A stretch of DNA of 64,000 nucleotides from Gramella sp. KN1008 (GTDB taxonomy: Bacteria > Bacteroidota > Bacteroidia > Flavobacteriales > Flavobacteriaceae). The position numbers and the translations under genes are program-made. The DNA lies in the NCBI RefSeq assembly GCF_004332155.1, contig NZ_SJDV01000004.1, positions 186,001-250,000 of the forward strand, given 5' to 3'. Within the stretch, counting starts at the first letter, position 1. The number at the start of each line of letters is the position of its first letter. This document shows positions 27,048 through 37,447 of the stretch, piece by piece. The notes under the pieces are model-generated. The model did not search any database. It saw only the letters and a list, made by a program, of their open reading frames with translations, and was not told the origin of the DNA.

Positions 27048-28796
27048 TTATTGTTTCAGCTTAAGATGTAATTCATCAAGCTGTTCTTCATCAAGTCTGG
27101 CCGGAGCATCTATCATGATATCCCTTCCTGAATTGTTTTTAGGGAAAGCAATAAAATCTCTGATACTTTCCTGGCCTCCCAGGATAGCAACCAGCCTGTC
27201 AAAACCAAAAGCGATCCCCCCGTGAGGCGGTGCGCCATACTGGAACGCGTCCATAAGGAAGCCGAACTGCTCCCTGGCTTCTTCTTCAGTGAAACCAAGA
27301 TATCTGAACATCTGGGACTGGGTCTGCTTATCGTGGATCCTTATGGAACCACCTCCAATTTCGTTTCCGTTAAGGACAAGGTCATAAGCATTCGCTCTTA
27401 CTTTGCCCGGTTCGGTTTCAAGAAGTTCAAAGTCTTCTTTCTTTGGAGAAGTAAATGGGTGATGCATGGCGTGGAACCTTTCGGTTTCTTCATCCCACTC
27501 CAGCAATGGAAAATCCACAACCCATAATGGAGCAAATTCATCAGACTTGCGTAAGCCCAATTCATTTCCTAAATGCATCCTAAGTGCACTAAGCTGAGTT
27601 CGGGTTTTAGCTTTTTCTCCCCCCATTACGAGGATAAGGTCACCAGGTTTGGCATTGGTAGCTTCTGCCCAGGCTTTAAGATCATCCTGAGAATAGAATT
27701 TGTCTACAGAAGATTTTAAGCTTCCGTCTTCATTATATTTTGCCCAAACCAGACCGTTAGCGCCTACCTGTGGTCTTTTGACCCAGGAGATGAGCTTATC
27801 TATTTCCTTTCTGGTGAAACTTGCAGCGTTTGGAACGGCTATACCAACTATTAGTTCCTGCTGATCAAAGACATTAAAGCCTTTATTTTTAGCTACCTCA
27901 TTTAATTCACCAAACTCCATCCCGAAACGAATGTCCGGTTTGTCATTACCATATTTACTCATGGCCTCATCAAAGGTCATTCTTGGGAATTTATCTACTT
28001 CTACTCCCTTTATTTCCTTTAACAAATGTCTGGTTAGTCCTTCAAAAATATTGAGGATGTCTTCCTGCTCTACAAAAGCCATTTCGCAGTCTATCTGGGT
28101 AAATTCCGGCTGCCTGTCGGCTCTGAGGTCTTCGTCCCTGAAACACTTGACGATCTGGAAGTATTTATCCAGTCCGCCTACCATAAGTAGCTGCTTGAAG
28201 GTTTGTGGAGACTGGGGAAGGGCATAAAACTGACCTTCGTTCATTCGGCTCGGAACCACAAAATCACGGGCCCCCTCAGGAGTGGATTTGATAAGATAAG
28301 GAGTTTCAACCTCTATAAAGCCTTCCCGGGAAAGATAATTTCTAACCTGCATGGCCACCTGGTGACGGAAGATCAATTTATTTTTAACAGGGTTACGGCG
28401 AATATCAAGATATCTGTATTTCATCCTGAGATCTTCCCCGCCATCGGTTTCATCTTCAATAGTGAAAGGCGGAGTCACCGAATTATTTAGAATTTTGAAA
28501 TCTTCCACAAGAACCTCAATTTCCCCGGTAGGGATATTAGGGTTTTTGGATTCTCTCTCTATTACGGTACCCTGAACCTGGATCACGAATTCACGAGCCA
28601 GACCTTCAGCCATCTCCATCAGCTCTTTTGATGACCTCTCTTCATCAAAGATCAGCTGGGTTAAACCGTACCGATCACGTAAATCCACCCATATCATGAA
28701 TCCTTTATTTCTTACTTTCTGAACCCATCCGGCAAGGGTTACTTTGTTGCCTATCTCGCTGGCGTTTAGTTCACCACAGGTATGACTTCTGTACAT
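27048..28796 (-). CDS. aspS: Aspartyl-tRNA synthetase
   Basis: Class IIb synthetase of 582 residues from the ATG at 28796 ([11 protein letters not shown]; an upstream in-frame ATG would add nine residues not seen in the family). N-terminal OB anticodon domain (about 1-110), motif 2 region [18 protein letters not shown], the bacterial GAD-type insertion (about 280-430, with [17 protein letters not shown]) and motif 3 [14 protein letters not shown]. The full bacterial-type length fits the standard enzyme. Whether it is discriminating for tRNA-Asp cannot be judged here. Confidence 0.98.
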   Translation of the reverse strand: MYRSHTCGELNASEIGNKVTLAGWVQKVRNKGFMIWVDLRDRYGLTQLIFDEERSSKELMEMAEGLAREFVIQVQGTVIERESKNPNIPTGEIEVLVEDFKILNNSVTPPFTIEDETDGGEDLRMKYRYLDIRRNPVKNKLIFRHQVAMQVRNYLSREGFIEVETPYLIKSTPEGARDFVVPSRMNEGQFYALPQSPQTFKQLLMVGGLDKYFQIVKCFRDEDLRADRQPEFTQIDCEMAFVEQEDILNIFEGLTRHLLKEIKGVEVDKFPRMTFDEAMSKYGNDKPDIRFGMEFGELNEVAKNKGFNVFDQQELIVGIAVPNAASFTRKEIDKLISWVKRPQVGANGLVWAKYNEDGSLKSSVDKFYSQDDLKAWAEATNAKPGDLILVMGGEKAKTRTQLSALRMHLGNELGLRKSDEFAPLWVVDFPLLEWDEETERFHAMHHPFTSPKKEDFELLETEPGKVRANAYDLVLNGNEIGGGSIRIHDKQTQSQMFRYLGFTEEEAREQFGFLMDAFQYGAPPHGGIAFGFDRLVAILGGQESIRDFIAFPKNNSGRDIMIDAPARLDEEQLDELHLKLKQ

Positions 28797-28970
28797 TTTT
28801 ATACTCCAATTTTGAATGGGCACAAAAGTAAGAAGTTCTGGGGTTTTCTATAAGCATTATGAATTAAAATTGAAGCAGAGATTAATTTATGCCTCCATAG
28901 GTTCCGGAATTTTAATAGGTGAAAATCATTTTTTGGAGAGTTCCAATGTTAAGTTAAGGTTATGTAAATG

Positions 28971-29000
28971 TTGAATTAATGTAAACTTTCGTTATATTTG
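28971..29000 (+). promoter_or_regulatory. Bacteroidota-type promoter of the MORN-repeat gene
   Basis: TTG at 28971-28973, 19-base spacer, TATATTTG at 28993-29000: a full match to the TTG-N19-TAnnTTTG consensus, 27 bases upstream of the ATG at 29028. Confidence 0.75.
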
Positions 29001-29027
29001 ATAGGTTAATCTCATAGTAAATCAACT

Positions 29028-29396
29028 ATGAAGAGATTTAAAAATATGGCCATGGCAGCCTTTTTGATAACAGGAAGTACTGTTATGGCGCAGGATAATG
29101 ACCCTAAACCTGTATTCGAAAAACAGGGAGAATTAATTAAAGGAACGTTTTATTATGAAGATGGAAGTATTAGACAGGAAGGTACGTACAAGAACGGAAA
29201 GCTCGATGGGCAATGGATTTCTTACGACCAAAACGGTGAGAAGACAGCCATCGCACATTATAACAAAGGAGAAAAAGAAGGGAAATGGTTTTTTTGGAAT
29301 GGTGATCAACTTACTGAGGTAGATTTTGAAAAGAGCAGGATCACTTCTGTAAATAAATGGAAAACTGAAGAGCCTTTGTTGAGTAACGGCAATTAG
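29028..29396 (+). CDS. Secreted MORN/YwqK-like repeat protein
   Basis: A 122-residue exported protein: signal peptide (about 1-22, ending VMAQ), then about four short antiparallel repeats of the toxin-antitoxin YwqK / MORN_2 type: GSIRQEGTYKNGKLDGQW, GEKTAIAHYNKGEKEGKW. These repeats often occur in secreted or surface proteins of Bacteroidota and also in YwqK antitoxins, but no toxin gene is beside it. Monocistronic, promoter and terminator both visible. Confidence 0.85.
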   Translation: MKRFKNMAMAAFLITGSTVMAQDNDPKPVFEKQGELIKGTFYYEDGSIRQEGTYKNGKLDGQWISYDQNGEKTAIAHYNKGEKEGKWFFWNGDQLTEVDFEKSRITSVNKWKTEEPLLSNGN

Positions 29397-29421
29397 TAAA
29401 AGATACCGTATCTATAAAAAG

Positions 29422-29452
29422 AAAACCCCGCACTTTAGCGGGGTTTATTTTT
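29422..29452. terminator. Bidirectional terminator between MORN gene and RND operon
   Basis: Stem AAACCCCGC / GCGGGGTTT with a 6-base loop and T-rich stretches on both sides (TTATTTTTC on plus; TTTTCTTTTTATAG on minus). Sits between the convergent stops at 29396 and 29453. Confidence 0.9.
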
Positions 29453-32400
29453 CTAGGTATTTACCAGTTCTCTTTTTTTCCTTTCTTTCCTCTCGATCTT
29501 TTTATCTCTTATCCTGATTTTGGCCCTGTTCACCAGATAGAACATAACCGGAACTACCACAAGTGTAAGGAAGGTTGCGAAAACCAGTCCGAAGATTACT
29601 GTCCAGGCCAGGGGCCCCCAGAAAATAACGTTGTCACCTCCAACATATATCCTCGGATCATAATTGATGAACAGGTTGAAGAAGTCAATGTTCAACCCTA
29701 CCGCAAGCGGGATAAGTCCCAGAACGGTTGTGATCGCGGTAAGAATTACAGGTCTTAACCTGGATTTTCCTCCGGCCACGATGGTGTCAAAATACTGTTT
29801 TCGGTTAAGGTGTTCGTCTGGATTAAGCCCCAGTTCCTTTTTCTTCCGGTCTATAAGTATCTGCGTATAGTCTATCAGTACAATCGCATTGTTTACTACA
29901 ATCCCTGCCAGCGAAATAATACCCATCATGGTCATGATGATGATAAAATCCATCTGAAAGATGGTTAATCCCATGAATACACCAACGAGACTTAATACAA
30001 CTGCCATTAGTATTATAAAAGGCCTGGAAATGGAATTGAACTGGGCTACCAGAATAAGCAGAATACCACCTATGGCGATAAGAAGAGCCTTTAGAAGGAA
30101 GTTCATGTTCTCTGCCTGTTCTTCCTGCTCCCCGGTGAATTGAAGGTTGATATTCTTAGGCAGCTCATAGTTCTTTAATTCGGTTTTTAATCTTTCAACT
30201 ATTTCATTTCCATTGTATCCTTCTAAAACATTAGAATAAAGTGTAATGACCCTTTTCAGGTCTTTTCTTTTGATCGAACTGAATGAAGATGCCACGTCGG
30301 TCTCCACCAGCGAGGAAATTGGCACCTGTTTGATCTTTCCGGTATTCTGATCCCTGAAGGTGATTGGCTGATTGAACAAGGCATTCTGATTATAACGATA
30401 TTCCTCATTAAGTCTAACGTTCACCTCGTAATCATCATCTCCCTTTTTAAATGTTGAAACTTCTTCACCATAGATGGACCGTCTTAATGTCTGGCCCACC
30501 TGGGAGGTTGAAACTCCAAGCTGACCAGCCTTTTTTCTGTCCACCCTAACATCCAGTTCAGGTTTGGTCTTATTAACGTCAATTTTCAGTTCTTCGATTC
30601 CCTGCACATTGAGACTTTGAATATAGGATCTGATGTTTTCAGCCTCGGCAAGCATCTGCTCGTAGTCATCGCCCTGGAGTTCCAGGTTTACGGGGTATCC
30701 TGCAGGTGGGCCCACGGCATCTTTCTCTACAATGATGGAGGCTCCCGGAAATCCTTTTACGGCTTCCCGTACTTCTGTGAGTACCTGGCTACTTGGCGTA
30801 CCTCGTCTCTGGTTGAATTTACGCATGGTGACGGTCACTTTTCCGCGATGAGGCATTTCGTTCTGCTGGCCCATATCGGTCATAGGATTGCCGGATCCCT
30901 GACCCACCTGGGATATGACCGATTCTACCATATAATTATATCCATCTTCGTCTTCGTACTTTTCAACGACATTCATCACCTGTTTCTCTACCATCCTGGT
31001 TAGCTTGTTCGTCTTTTCAATGTCGGTTCCTTCGGGATATTCAATATAAGTTATGATCTGTTTCGGTTCATTTTCGGGAAACAGTGATACCTTTGGCTGC
31101 ACCATTCCAAATAGCATAAGGGAAAGAACAAGTAAAAGGATGGTTCCGAAGAAAAAGAAATAGGCATTTCTTCCTCTCAGAGCATATTTCAGCGATCTCT
31201 CGTAGTTGCTTTCAAGCTTCTTAAGGGCACGGAACTGAAAATAGTCTACTGCTTTGGAAAGTACATATTTGTAGAACCATAGAAGCAGAACGGCAAATAT
31301 CAGCAGATTCCCTATTCCCCTGAAGAATCCGGTGTTAAGCATGTAGCCGGCAAGTACCATTAGAATTCCAACGGCCCCCATAATGATACTAAGCCTTACC
31401 AGTTTTTTCTTTTTGATCTTTCCTTCCTCGGTTTTCATGAACTGGGAGGTAAGCATGGAATTGATGATAAGCGCTACGAAAAGCGACGAGCTTAGAACTA
31501 TGGAGAGGGTGATCGGGAAAATGATCATGAATTTACCCATTATTCCCGGCCAAAGTCCGAGTGGGAAAAAGGCTGCAAGGGTAGTTGCGGTAGAAGCGAT
31601 AATAGGCCAGGCAATCTCACCCAGACCCTGTTTAGCCGCTTTAAGACGAGGCATCCCTTCATCCATAAGTGTATAAACATTTTCTACCACCACAATTCCG
31701 TTATCCACCAGCATTCCCAGACCCATTACAAGGGCGAACAGTACCATTGTGTTGAGGGTGTACCCCATAGTGGAGAGGATGATATACGATAACAGCATGG
31801 AGAGTGGAATGGCGATACCTACGAAAAGTGCATTTCTGAAACCCAAGAAGAACATCAATACCAGTACTACCAGGATAACCCCGAAAATGATATTGTTCAC
31901 CAGGTCGTTCACCTGGTCTTCGGTATCGGTGGAGAGGTCATTAGTGAGGCTCACATGAAGATCCCCGGGTAAATATTCTTCCTCTTCGGTCTTAACGATC
32001 TCCTTGATCTTCTCTACCGCCTCGATCATGTTTTCCCCGCTTCGTTTTTTAATATCGAGCATTACTACAGGATCTCCATATTCCCTGGCGTAGGTGGTAG
32101 GATCTTTCTCCTGAAAATTGATCTTGGCGATATCCTTTAAAAAGATGTTTCCGCCATCCCGTTTTACCACCACATCCCTTAATTCTTTCGGATCTGTGAT
32201 TTCACCAATAATCCTGATATTCTTTTGAACTCCGCTGGTGATGATATTTCCTCCCGAAATTGTCCTGTTTTCAGCACTTATGGAATTGATGACGTCCTGA
32301 AAGCTAACTTCTGAAGCGCTCATTTTATAAACGTCCAGCGCGATCTCAATTTCCATCTCTTCAGCACCGCGAATACTCGCTTCCTTGATCTCAGGTAACA

Positions 32401-32935
32401 ATTCTATCTTTTCCTGAAGGTACTCTGCATAATCTTTCAGCTGTTGTACGGTATAATCTCCTGTAAGGTTGATATTGAGAATGGGCATTTCTTCCGAAAG
32501 GTTCAGGTCAAATACGTTAGGTTCTACCTTGGCGCCGTTATCCATGGTGGGCCAGGTGGTTTCGGCCTTAACAAGATCTACTTTATCCTTTACCTTTTGC
32601 TTGGCAGATTCCACACTCACATCCTCATTAAAGGTGACGATCACCATCGAATAATCCTGAAGGGTAGTGGAGGTGATCTCATCTACTCCTCCAATATCAT
32701 TGAATTCTTCCTCCAAAGGTTCGGTGATGAACTTCTCCACATCTTCAGCCGAGTTGCCCGGGTTAATGGAGCTCACATATATTTTGGTTTCCACCACTTC
32801 GGGAAAAGATTCCCGGGGCATACCGTAATATGAGATGAGACCTCCTACCACTATAATGGCAATGATCACATAAACGGTCATCTTGTTATCGATGGCCCAT
32901 GAGGAGAGTTTAAATTCTCGGTCTATCTTATTCAT
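29453..32935 (-). CDS. Efflux RND transporter permease (HAE1/AcrB-like)
   Basis: A 1160-residue inner-membrane proton-driven exporter: twelve TM helices, with two large periplasmic loops. WAIDNKMTVYVIIAIIVVGG (helix 1, about 13-32), GLGMLVDNGIVVVENVY (TM4 proton-relay Asp pair region, about 408-424), and the second half with the RxxxxDKVE-like segments. Ends at MFYLVNRAKIR. The operon is TetR-TolC-adaptor-permease on the minus strand; the gene overlaps the adaptor by 8 bases. Exports hydrophobic or amphiphilic compounds; substrate unknown. Confidence 0.96.
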   Translation of the reverse strand: MNKIDREFKLSSWAIDNKMTVYVIIAIIVVGGLISYYGMPRESFPEVVETKIYVSSINPGNSAEDVEKFITEPLEEEFNDIGGVDEITSTTLQDYSMVIVTFNEDVSVESAKQKVKDKVDLVKAETTWPTMDNGAKVEPNVFDLNLSEEMPILNINLTGDYTVQQLKDYAEYLQEKIELLPEIKEASIRGAEEMEIEIALDVYKMSASEVSFQDVINSISAENRTISGGNIITSGVQKNIRIIGEITDPKELRDVVVKRDGGNIFLKDIAKINFQEKDPTTYAREYGDPVVMLDIKKRSGENMIEAVEKIKEIVKTEEEEYLPGDLHVSLTNDLSTDTEDQVNDLVNNIIFGVILVVLVLMFFLGFRNALFVGIAIPLSMLLSYIILSTMGYTLNTMVLFALVMGLGMLVDNGIVVVENVYTLMDEGMPRLKAAKQGLGEIAWPIIASTATTLAAFFPLGLWPGIMGKFMIIFPITLSIVLSSSLFVALIINSMLTSQFMKTEEGKIKKKKLVRLSIIMGAVGILMVLAGYMLNTGFFRGIGNLLIFAVLLLWFYKYVLSKAVDYFQFRALKKLESNYERSLKYALRGRNAYFFFFGTILLLVLSLMLFGMVQPKVSLFPENEPKQIITYIEYPEGTDIEKTNKLTRMVEKQVMNVVEKYEDEDGYNYMVESVISQVGQGSGNPMTDMGQQNEMPHRGKVTVTMRKFNQRRGTPSSQVLTEVREAVKGFPGASIIVEKDAVGPPAGYPVNLELQGDDYEQMLAEAENIRSYIQSLNVQGIEELKIDVNKTKPELDVRVDRKKAGQLGVSTSQVGQTLRRSIYGEEVSTFKKGDDDYEVNVRLNEEYRYNQNALFNQPITFRDQNTGKIKQVPISSLVETDVASSFSSIKRKDLKRVITLYSNVLEGYNGNEIVERLKTELKNYELPKNINLQFTGEQEEQAENMNFLLKALLIAIGGILLILVAQFNSISRPFIILMAVVLSLVGVFMGLTIFQMDFIIIMTMMGIISLAGIVVNNAIVLIDYTQILIDRKKKELGLNPDEHLNRKQYFDTIVAGGKSRLRPVILTAITTVLGLIPLAVGLNIDFFNLFINYDPRIYVGGDNVIFWGPLAWTVIFGLVFATFLTLVVVPVMFYLVNRAKIRIRDKKIERKERKKRELVNT

Positions 32936-34109
32936 TGCCTGGCTCGTTGTTGATTTGTACTTCCTGTCCTTCTCTCAGGCTTTTTGATCCTTCGGTGATG
33001 AGTATTTCATTGTTTTTTAAACCGCTGGTCACCTCAATAGAATCGTTGTAAACATAACCCGTTTCTATCACGCTCTTTTTCGCAGTTCCCTGTTTGTTAG
33101 AGTCTCCGGGCTCAAATATGTACACAAGACTTTCTCCCAGGGCGTTCTTCTGAATGCTGCTTTCCGGGATCACGATCGCATTTTCTGAAGTGTAATCGTT
33201 CAGTTTAAGTGTTGCGATCTGGTTAGGCTTAATAAGTCCGTCTCCGTTAGGGATTTTCACCTTTACCATGAAAGATCTGTTATTCGGATTGATATTATTG
33301 CTCACCTGGCTCACTTCACCATTAAACTCTTTATTAACCGACGATATCTGAACCTTTACAGTTGTTCCTTTTTTTACCTTTCCGAGGTAATTTTCAGGAA
33401 CCGCTGCCTCTACATACATATCATCAAGACTCACAAGGCGGAATAATTGACTCTGTCCGGGATTGACCACTTCTCCCTGCTCGCTTATCACTTCATCTAT
33501 GGTTCCCGTAAACGGTGCGGTTACCACAGTTTTAGAAAGTTGAGATTTTAGCTGGTTCACAGAGCTTTGCATAGATTCGTAATTTGTTTTCGCTTCCAGG
33601 TATTGGATCTCCGAACCTATATTTTGCTTCCATAACCTTTCCTGACGTTCAAATGTCGTTTTTGCCAGGGCTGCCTGTGCTTCCAGCTGGGCTAACTGGC
33701 TTCTTAATCCACCGTCGTCAATGGTAGCCAGAGTCTGACCTTTTCTCACCCTGTCACCTTCTTCCACATACACGCGGGTTAACAGACCCGAAAATTCAGG
33801 ATAAATAATGATATTTTCATCAGTCGCCACATCGCCCTGTACTTCAGCGAAATGTCTGAATTGCTGTCCTTTTATAGTGTCTACTCTCACCAGTGTTAGC
33901 TGTCTGGTAGTATCCAGCCTTTTTATGGCATCTTCCAGCTTGTCTATTTCAGTTGCAAGTTCACTTTGCCTGCTGCTAAGTTCAGATTTCTTCGCTCTTA
34001 TTGTGGAAAGGTCCTCTGTAGCGATCACATCGTCTACCGATTTGCTTTTCTCCTCTTCACAGGATATTATAGCAAGGGAAACAAAGAATAGTAAGATGAT
34101 TTTTTTCAT
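32928..34109 (-). CDS. RND periplasmic adaptor (membrane fusion) lipoprotein
   Basis: A 393-residue adaptor: lipobox IISC (Cys about 17), a coiled-coil hairpin (about 30-60, then 125-180), barrel-sandwich lipoyl-like segments GLLTRVYVEEGDRVRKGQTLATIDDGG and APFTGTIDEVISEQGEVVNPGQ, and a beta-barrel/MP domain to the end. ATG at 34109 (MKKIILLFF) is chosen over ATG at 34145 because it starts the lipoprotein signal. Links the RND permease to the TolC-like channel. Adjacent genes overlap by 8 bases on the downstream side. Confidence 0.95.
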   Translation of the reverse strand: MKKIILLFFVSLAIISCEEEKSKSVDDVIATEDLSTIRAKKSELSSRQSELATEIDKLEDAIKRLDTTRQLTLVRVDTIKGQQFRHFAEVQGDVATDENIIIYPEFSGLLTRVYVEEGDRVRKGQTLATIDDGGLRSQLAQLEAQAALAKTTFERQERLWKQNIGSEIQYLEAKTNYESMQSSVNQLKSQLSKTVVTAPFTGTIDEVISEQGEVVNPGQSQLFRLVSLDDMYVEAAVPENYLGKVKKGTTVKVQISSVNKEFNGEVSQVSNNINPNNRSFMVKVKIPNGDGLIKPNQIATLKLNDYTSENAIVIPESSIQKNALGESLVYIFEPGDSNKQGTAKKSVIETGYVYNDSIEVTSGLKNNEILITEGSKSLREGQEVQINNEPGNE

Positions 34110-34128
34110 TTTATAATTATAAGCGAGG

Positions 34129-35568
34129 TTATTTTTTGTCTTCATAAGTTCTTGTGTCCAATAGGTTTTCCAGTGCGACTTTTGCTGTAATCACGTTGAG
34201 CATTGCCTGCAAATAGTCCTGTTGTGCAGTATAAAGCTGGCGTTGTGCCTGGCTTAGGTCAAAGCTGGAAGCGATTCCCTCAAAAAATTTGATCTGGTTC
34301 TTGTTTTCAACTCTCTCAGCCAGTTCAAGATTTTTCTTCATGTTATTAAGATTTTCCAATGCGAATTCATAATCGCTTCTGGCCATATTTATCTGCCGTT
34401 TCACTTCACTTTCAGTTTGCTCCAGTTCCAGTAGGGCCTGTTCTAATTTTATCTCTCTCTGTTTTGTTCTGGAGCTTCGCATCCCGCTGCTGAAGATTGG
34501 GATATTAAGGCTAACGCCCAGGATGGACTGGCCAAAATATTCCTGATCACTATTAAGAAAGGTAAATTTGTCGCTGTAACCCTGGTAACCGTAGTTCACG
34601 AATCCGGAGAGGCTTGGCAAAGCTTTGGCTTTTTGAAGTTTAAGCTGGATTTCAGCTGATTCTGCGGAATTGGCCGCGATACGATAATCTATATTATCTT
34701 CTACCTGTATATCACGGTTCAAAAGACTAAGGTCGTAATACTCCATGGCTAGCTGAGACAGATCATCTGTTAAGACAACCTGGGCCTCTACGGGGATTCC
34801 CAGGCTAATGTTTAAGATCTCGTAAGTGATGTCCCGCATTCTTTCACTGCGACTTAACTGGTTTTGCAGATTAAGTAAAGTGATCTCAAGCTGCTCCACA
34901 TTTTCCTGCTCGGTAAGCCCATTTTCATAGATCTTCTGCGTTTGCTCAAAATTCTGCTGAACCGTTTCCAGGTTCTTTTCCAGTATTTCCACGCTTTCTT
35001 CTGCAAGGATCACATTTCCGTAAGCATTGATGACAGCTTTTTTTACCTCAAGATCGGTCTTGGTTTTGGCGTTTTTGGAGATCTGTAATAATGTTTTAGC
35101 CGATTGTACGCCTATGATATAAGAGCCGTCAAAGATCAACTGGTTCCAGGTCGCGGTGGCATTCATGCTCTGTTTTGTCCCGAAGCGAACGGGGATAAAA
35201 CCCTGGGGAGTTTCAACAGCGCGGCTGTTTCGCTCTACATTTTCAAAATAATCCTGTACGATATCTATCGTGCTTTGGGTGTTATCAAAGGCTGCCGCCG
35301 GTAAGAGCGTCACAGGTTGCTTGAGGTAGTTCTGATAATTCACACCTCCACTAATCTGTGGTAAACCCTGAGCAATAATCTCCCATTTTTGCTTAAGGGC
35401 GATCTCAACATCCTTTTGCGCTACCTGCGAACGGTAATTATTCTCAATTCCGAATTCAATAGCCTCTTTTAAAGAAAAAGAATAGGATTGTATGCTATCT
35501 GTTTCCTGGGCAGAAATTCCCAGGCAGCTAGTTAGAAAGATCAGAATGATCCAGTTCAGTTTATTCAT
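34129..35568 (-). CDS. TolC family outer-membrane efflux channel
   Basis: A 479-residue protein with signal peptide (about 1-21, ending ISAQ) and the TolC layout of paired coiled-coil tunnel repeats: ALKQKWEIIAQGLPQISGGVNY, LEKNLETVQQNFEQTQKIYENG (about 180-230), and repeat 2 with LELEQTESEVKRQINMARSDYEFAL (about 375-400). Ends DYLQAMLNVITAKVALENLL. Outer partner of the RND pump. It overlaps the TetR gene by 8 bases and is followed by the adaptor gene. Confidence 0.95.
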   Translation of the reverse strand: MNKLNWIILIFLTSCLGISAQETDSIQSYSFSLKEAIEFGIENNYRSQVAQKDVEIALKQKWEIIAQGLPQISGGVNYQNYLKQPVTLLPAAAFDNTQSTIDIVQDYFENVERNSRAVETPQGFIPVRFGTKQSMNATATWNQLIFDGSYIIGVQSAKTLLQISKNAKTKTDLEVKKAVINAYGNVILAEESVEILEKNLETVQQNFEQTQKIYENGLTEQENVEQLEITLLNLQNQLSRSERMRDITYEILNISLGIPVEAQVVLTDDLSQLAMEYYDLSLLNRDIQVEDNIDYRIAANSAESAEIQLKLQKAKALPSLSGFVNYGYQGYSDKFTFLNSDQEYFGQSILGVSLNIPIFSSGMRSSRTKQREIKLEQALLELEQTESEVKRQINMARSDYEFALENLNNMKKNLELAERVENKNQIKFFEGIASSFDLSQAQRQLYTAQQDYLQAMLNVITAKVALENLLDTRTYEDKK

Positions 35569-36163
35569 GTTTAACTATTAATTCTTCTAGTTTTTTAATT
35601 CCTTTTTCGGTACAAATAGCCCTAAGATGATACTCCATAAGCTGCTCCATGAGATAGATCTTGGAATACTCCTCTGGTGGGAACAGGTTGGGATCCTTGA
35701 TGTTCTGCATGGCCTTAAAGTATATCTTACTTATAAAATCTACAGGGATATCCTTGCGGTAGCATCCTAATTTAATTCCTCTTTCAAGATTCTCCTGTAC
35801 ACAGGATTCCATAAGCTCGAACTGTTTTGAATTGAGCTCCTCATAGATCCTGGGGTAATATTTCTGAAGCTGATACTGCGGTGAGGATTTTTCATCTTTA
35901 AGACGGTGCATAACAAATTGCTTCATCTCAAAATTCTCTTCCAGCGGGTGTGGCTTGGCTGCTCTTATTTCATCTAACCCATTCTGAATGGAATGGAAGA
36001 TGTGCGTTGCGGCTGCATGAACCAGTTTTGTCTTGGTGGGATAATAATTATAGATGGTCTTTTTGGACATTCCCAGTTTCTCAGCAATATCGTCCATGGT
36101 CACGCTCTTAAAGCCGTAATGCAGGAACATCTCGGCAGCCGTATTCAGAATTTTTTCTTTCAC
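35561..36163 (-). CDS. TetR/AcrR family repressor of the efflux operon
   Basis: A 200-residue regulator starting at GTG 36163. HTH about 20-48 (MTMDDIAEKLGMSKKTIYNYYPTKTKLV pattern), followed by the ligand-binding helical domain (about 60-200). First gene of the TetR-TolC-adaptor-RND operon, with an 8-base overlap with TolC, so it regulates itself and the pump. A candidate operator overlaps its promoter (36184-36242). In such operons the repressor is normally lifted by an exported substrate. Confidence 0.93.
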   Translation of the reverse strand: MKEKILNTAAEMFLHYGFKSVTMDDIAEKLGMSKKTIYNYYPTKTKLVHAAATHIFHSIQNGLDEIRAAKPHPLEENFEMKQFVMHRLKDEKSSPQYQLQKYYPRIYEELNSKQFELMESCVQENLERGIKLGCYRKDIPVDFISKIYFKAMQNIKDPNLFPPEEYSKIYLMEQLMEYHLRAICTEKGIKKLEELIVKHE

Positions 36164-36183
36164 CTTCTTTTAGAAATTTGGCG

Positions 36184-36242
36184 CAAATTTAGGTTGAGGA
36201 AACTTTAAAAACAAAATAAGTTTCCAAAGTTTAAACTTATTT
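36184..36242. promoter_or_regulatory. Operon promoter overlapped by inverted-repeat operators
   Basis: On the minus strand TAAATTTG (36184-36191) and TTG (36212-36214) with a 20-base spacer form a promoter for the TetR operon. Overlapping it are GGAAACTT (36198-36205) and AAGTTTCC (36218-36225), an 8-bp inverted repeat, and AAATAAGTTT (36214-36223) with AAACTTATTT (36233-36242), a 10-bp inverted repeat. The arrangement fits autoregulation by TetR. Confidence 0.65.
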
Positions 36243-36305
36243 AACAAATGATTAAAATTTGAAATATTTTCAATTATGGTATTTTAGCGGAAAAATTTTC
36301 TATTA

Positions 36306-37280
36306 ATGTTATCAATTTTCCAGTACCGTTCCGCTGTCACAGAATATTTGCACGAAAAGATCAGGGTAAAGGAGCCGGCAAATTTATATGAGCCTATGGT
36401 TTACATCCTTGAACAGGGAGGGAAACGTTTAAGGCCGGTGCTGGTACTCATGTCTTGTGAGGTTTTTGATTGCGATTATAAAAAAGCACTGGATGCAGCG
36501 CTGGCAATAGAGATCTTTCATAATTTCTCCCTTGTACATGATGATATAATGGACGATGCGCCTTTAAGAAGAGGTAAGGAAACGGTACATGAAAAATGGG
36601 ATATAAACACCGGGATTCTTTCTGGTGATGCCATGTTGATAAATGCCTATCAGTTTTTCGAGAGTTATGAAGGGGAAACCTTTAAAGAGCTTTCCACCCT
36701 ATTTACAAAAACCGCTATCCAGGTTTGCGAAGGTCAGCAGTATGATATAGACTTTGAAACAAGGGACAATGTAAGCATCGAAGATTACCTCCTGATGATA
36801 GAATATAAAACGGCTGTTCTTGTGGGAGCCGCTCTTCAGATGGGAGCCATCGTGGCGGGAACTTCCAGAGAATGTAAGGAAGCGATATACCAGTATGGGC
36901 GTTTACTGGGAATAGCATTTCAGCTTCAGGACGATTATCTGGACGCTTTCGGGGATCCCGAAACATTTGGAAAACAATCCGGGGGAGATATAATTGAAAA
37001 TAAAAAGACCTTTTTGTATTTAAAGACCCTGGAGCGTGCTAACAGGAGTGAAGCGCTTCAGCTGGAACACTTGTATTCCATTAGTCCGGCAGAGAATTCC
37101 GGAAAGATCGAGGCGGTGAAAGCACTATTTGAAAGTAGTGGCGCGGCCGAGCTAACCCGTAACGAGATCAGGAAATATACCTCCAGAGCTTTTGAGATCC
37201 TTGAAAAGATCGAAATTTCCGATGCCAAAAAAGAGCCTTTAAGGAAATTTGGCGAGATGCTTATGGAGAGGCAGGTTTAA
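36306..37280 (+). CDS. Polyprenyl (trans-isoprenyl) diphosphate synthase
   Basis: A 324-residue head-to-tail prenyl synthase. The two Asp-rich motifs are HDDIMDDAPLRRG (about 77-89) and LQDDYLDAFGD (about 206-216); GKRLRPVLVLMSCE and KTAVLVGAALQMGA also match. It condenses isopentenyl diphosphate onto allylic primers, for quinone side chains or carotenoids. Chain length cannot be read here, though the aromatic neighbours of the first motif are modest. Divergent from the TetR operon and single. Confidence 0.95.
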   Translation: MLSIFQYRSAVTEYLHEKIRVKEPANLYEPMVYILEQGGKRLRPVLVLMSCEVFDCDYKKALDAALAIEIFHNFSLVHDDIMDDAPLRRGKETVHEKWDINTGILSGDAMLINAYQFFESYEGETFKELSTLFTKTAIQVCEGQQYDIDFETRDNVSIEDYLLMIEYKTAVLVGAALQMGAIVAGTSRECKEAIYQYGRLLGIAFQLQDDYLDAFGDPETFGKQSGGDIIENKKTFLYLKTLERANRSEALQLEHLYSISPAENSGKIEAVKALFESSGAAELTRNEIRKYTSRAFEILEKIEISDAKKEPLRKFGEMLMERQV

Positions 37281-37447
37281 AATATTCTCGTACTTTCCTG
37301 TTTAAATAGAAATTACAGCGATTTTCCTATCCTGTTAAAATTCCTATAATCCTATAGATAATTATCATAAAGCCTACAAGCTGTTTTTTGTAAAAATTGT
37401 ATTTTTGCTATGTTTTTAAAAACAGAAGAAACATTGGTTTCAATTTT

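Noticed and set aside
29028..29396. YwqK-like repeat protein as the antitoxin of a toxin-antitoxin pair
   Set aside because: It has a signal peptide, its own promoter and terminator, and no toxin gene beside it.
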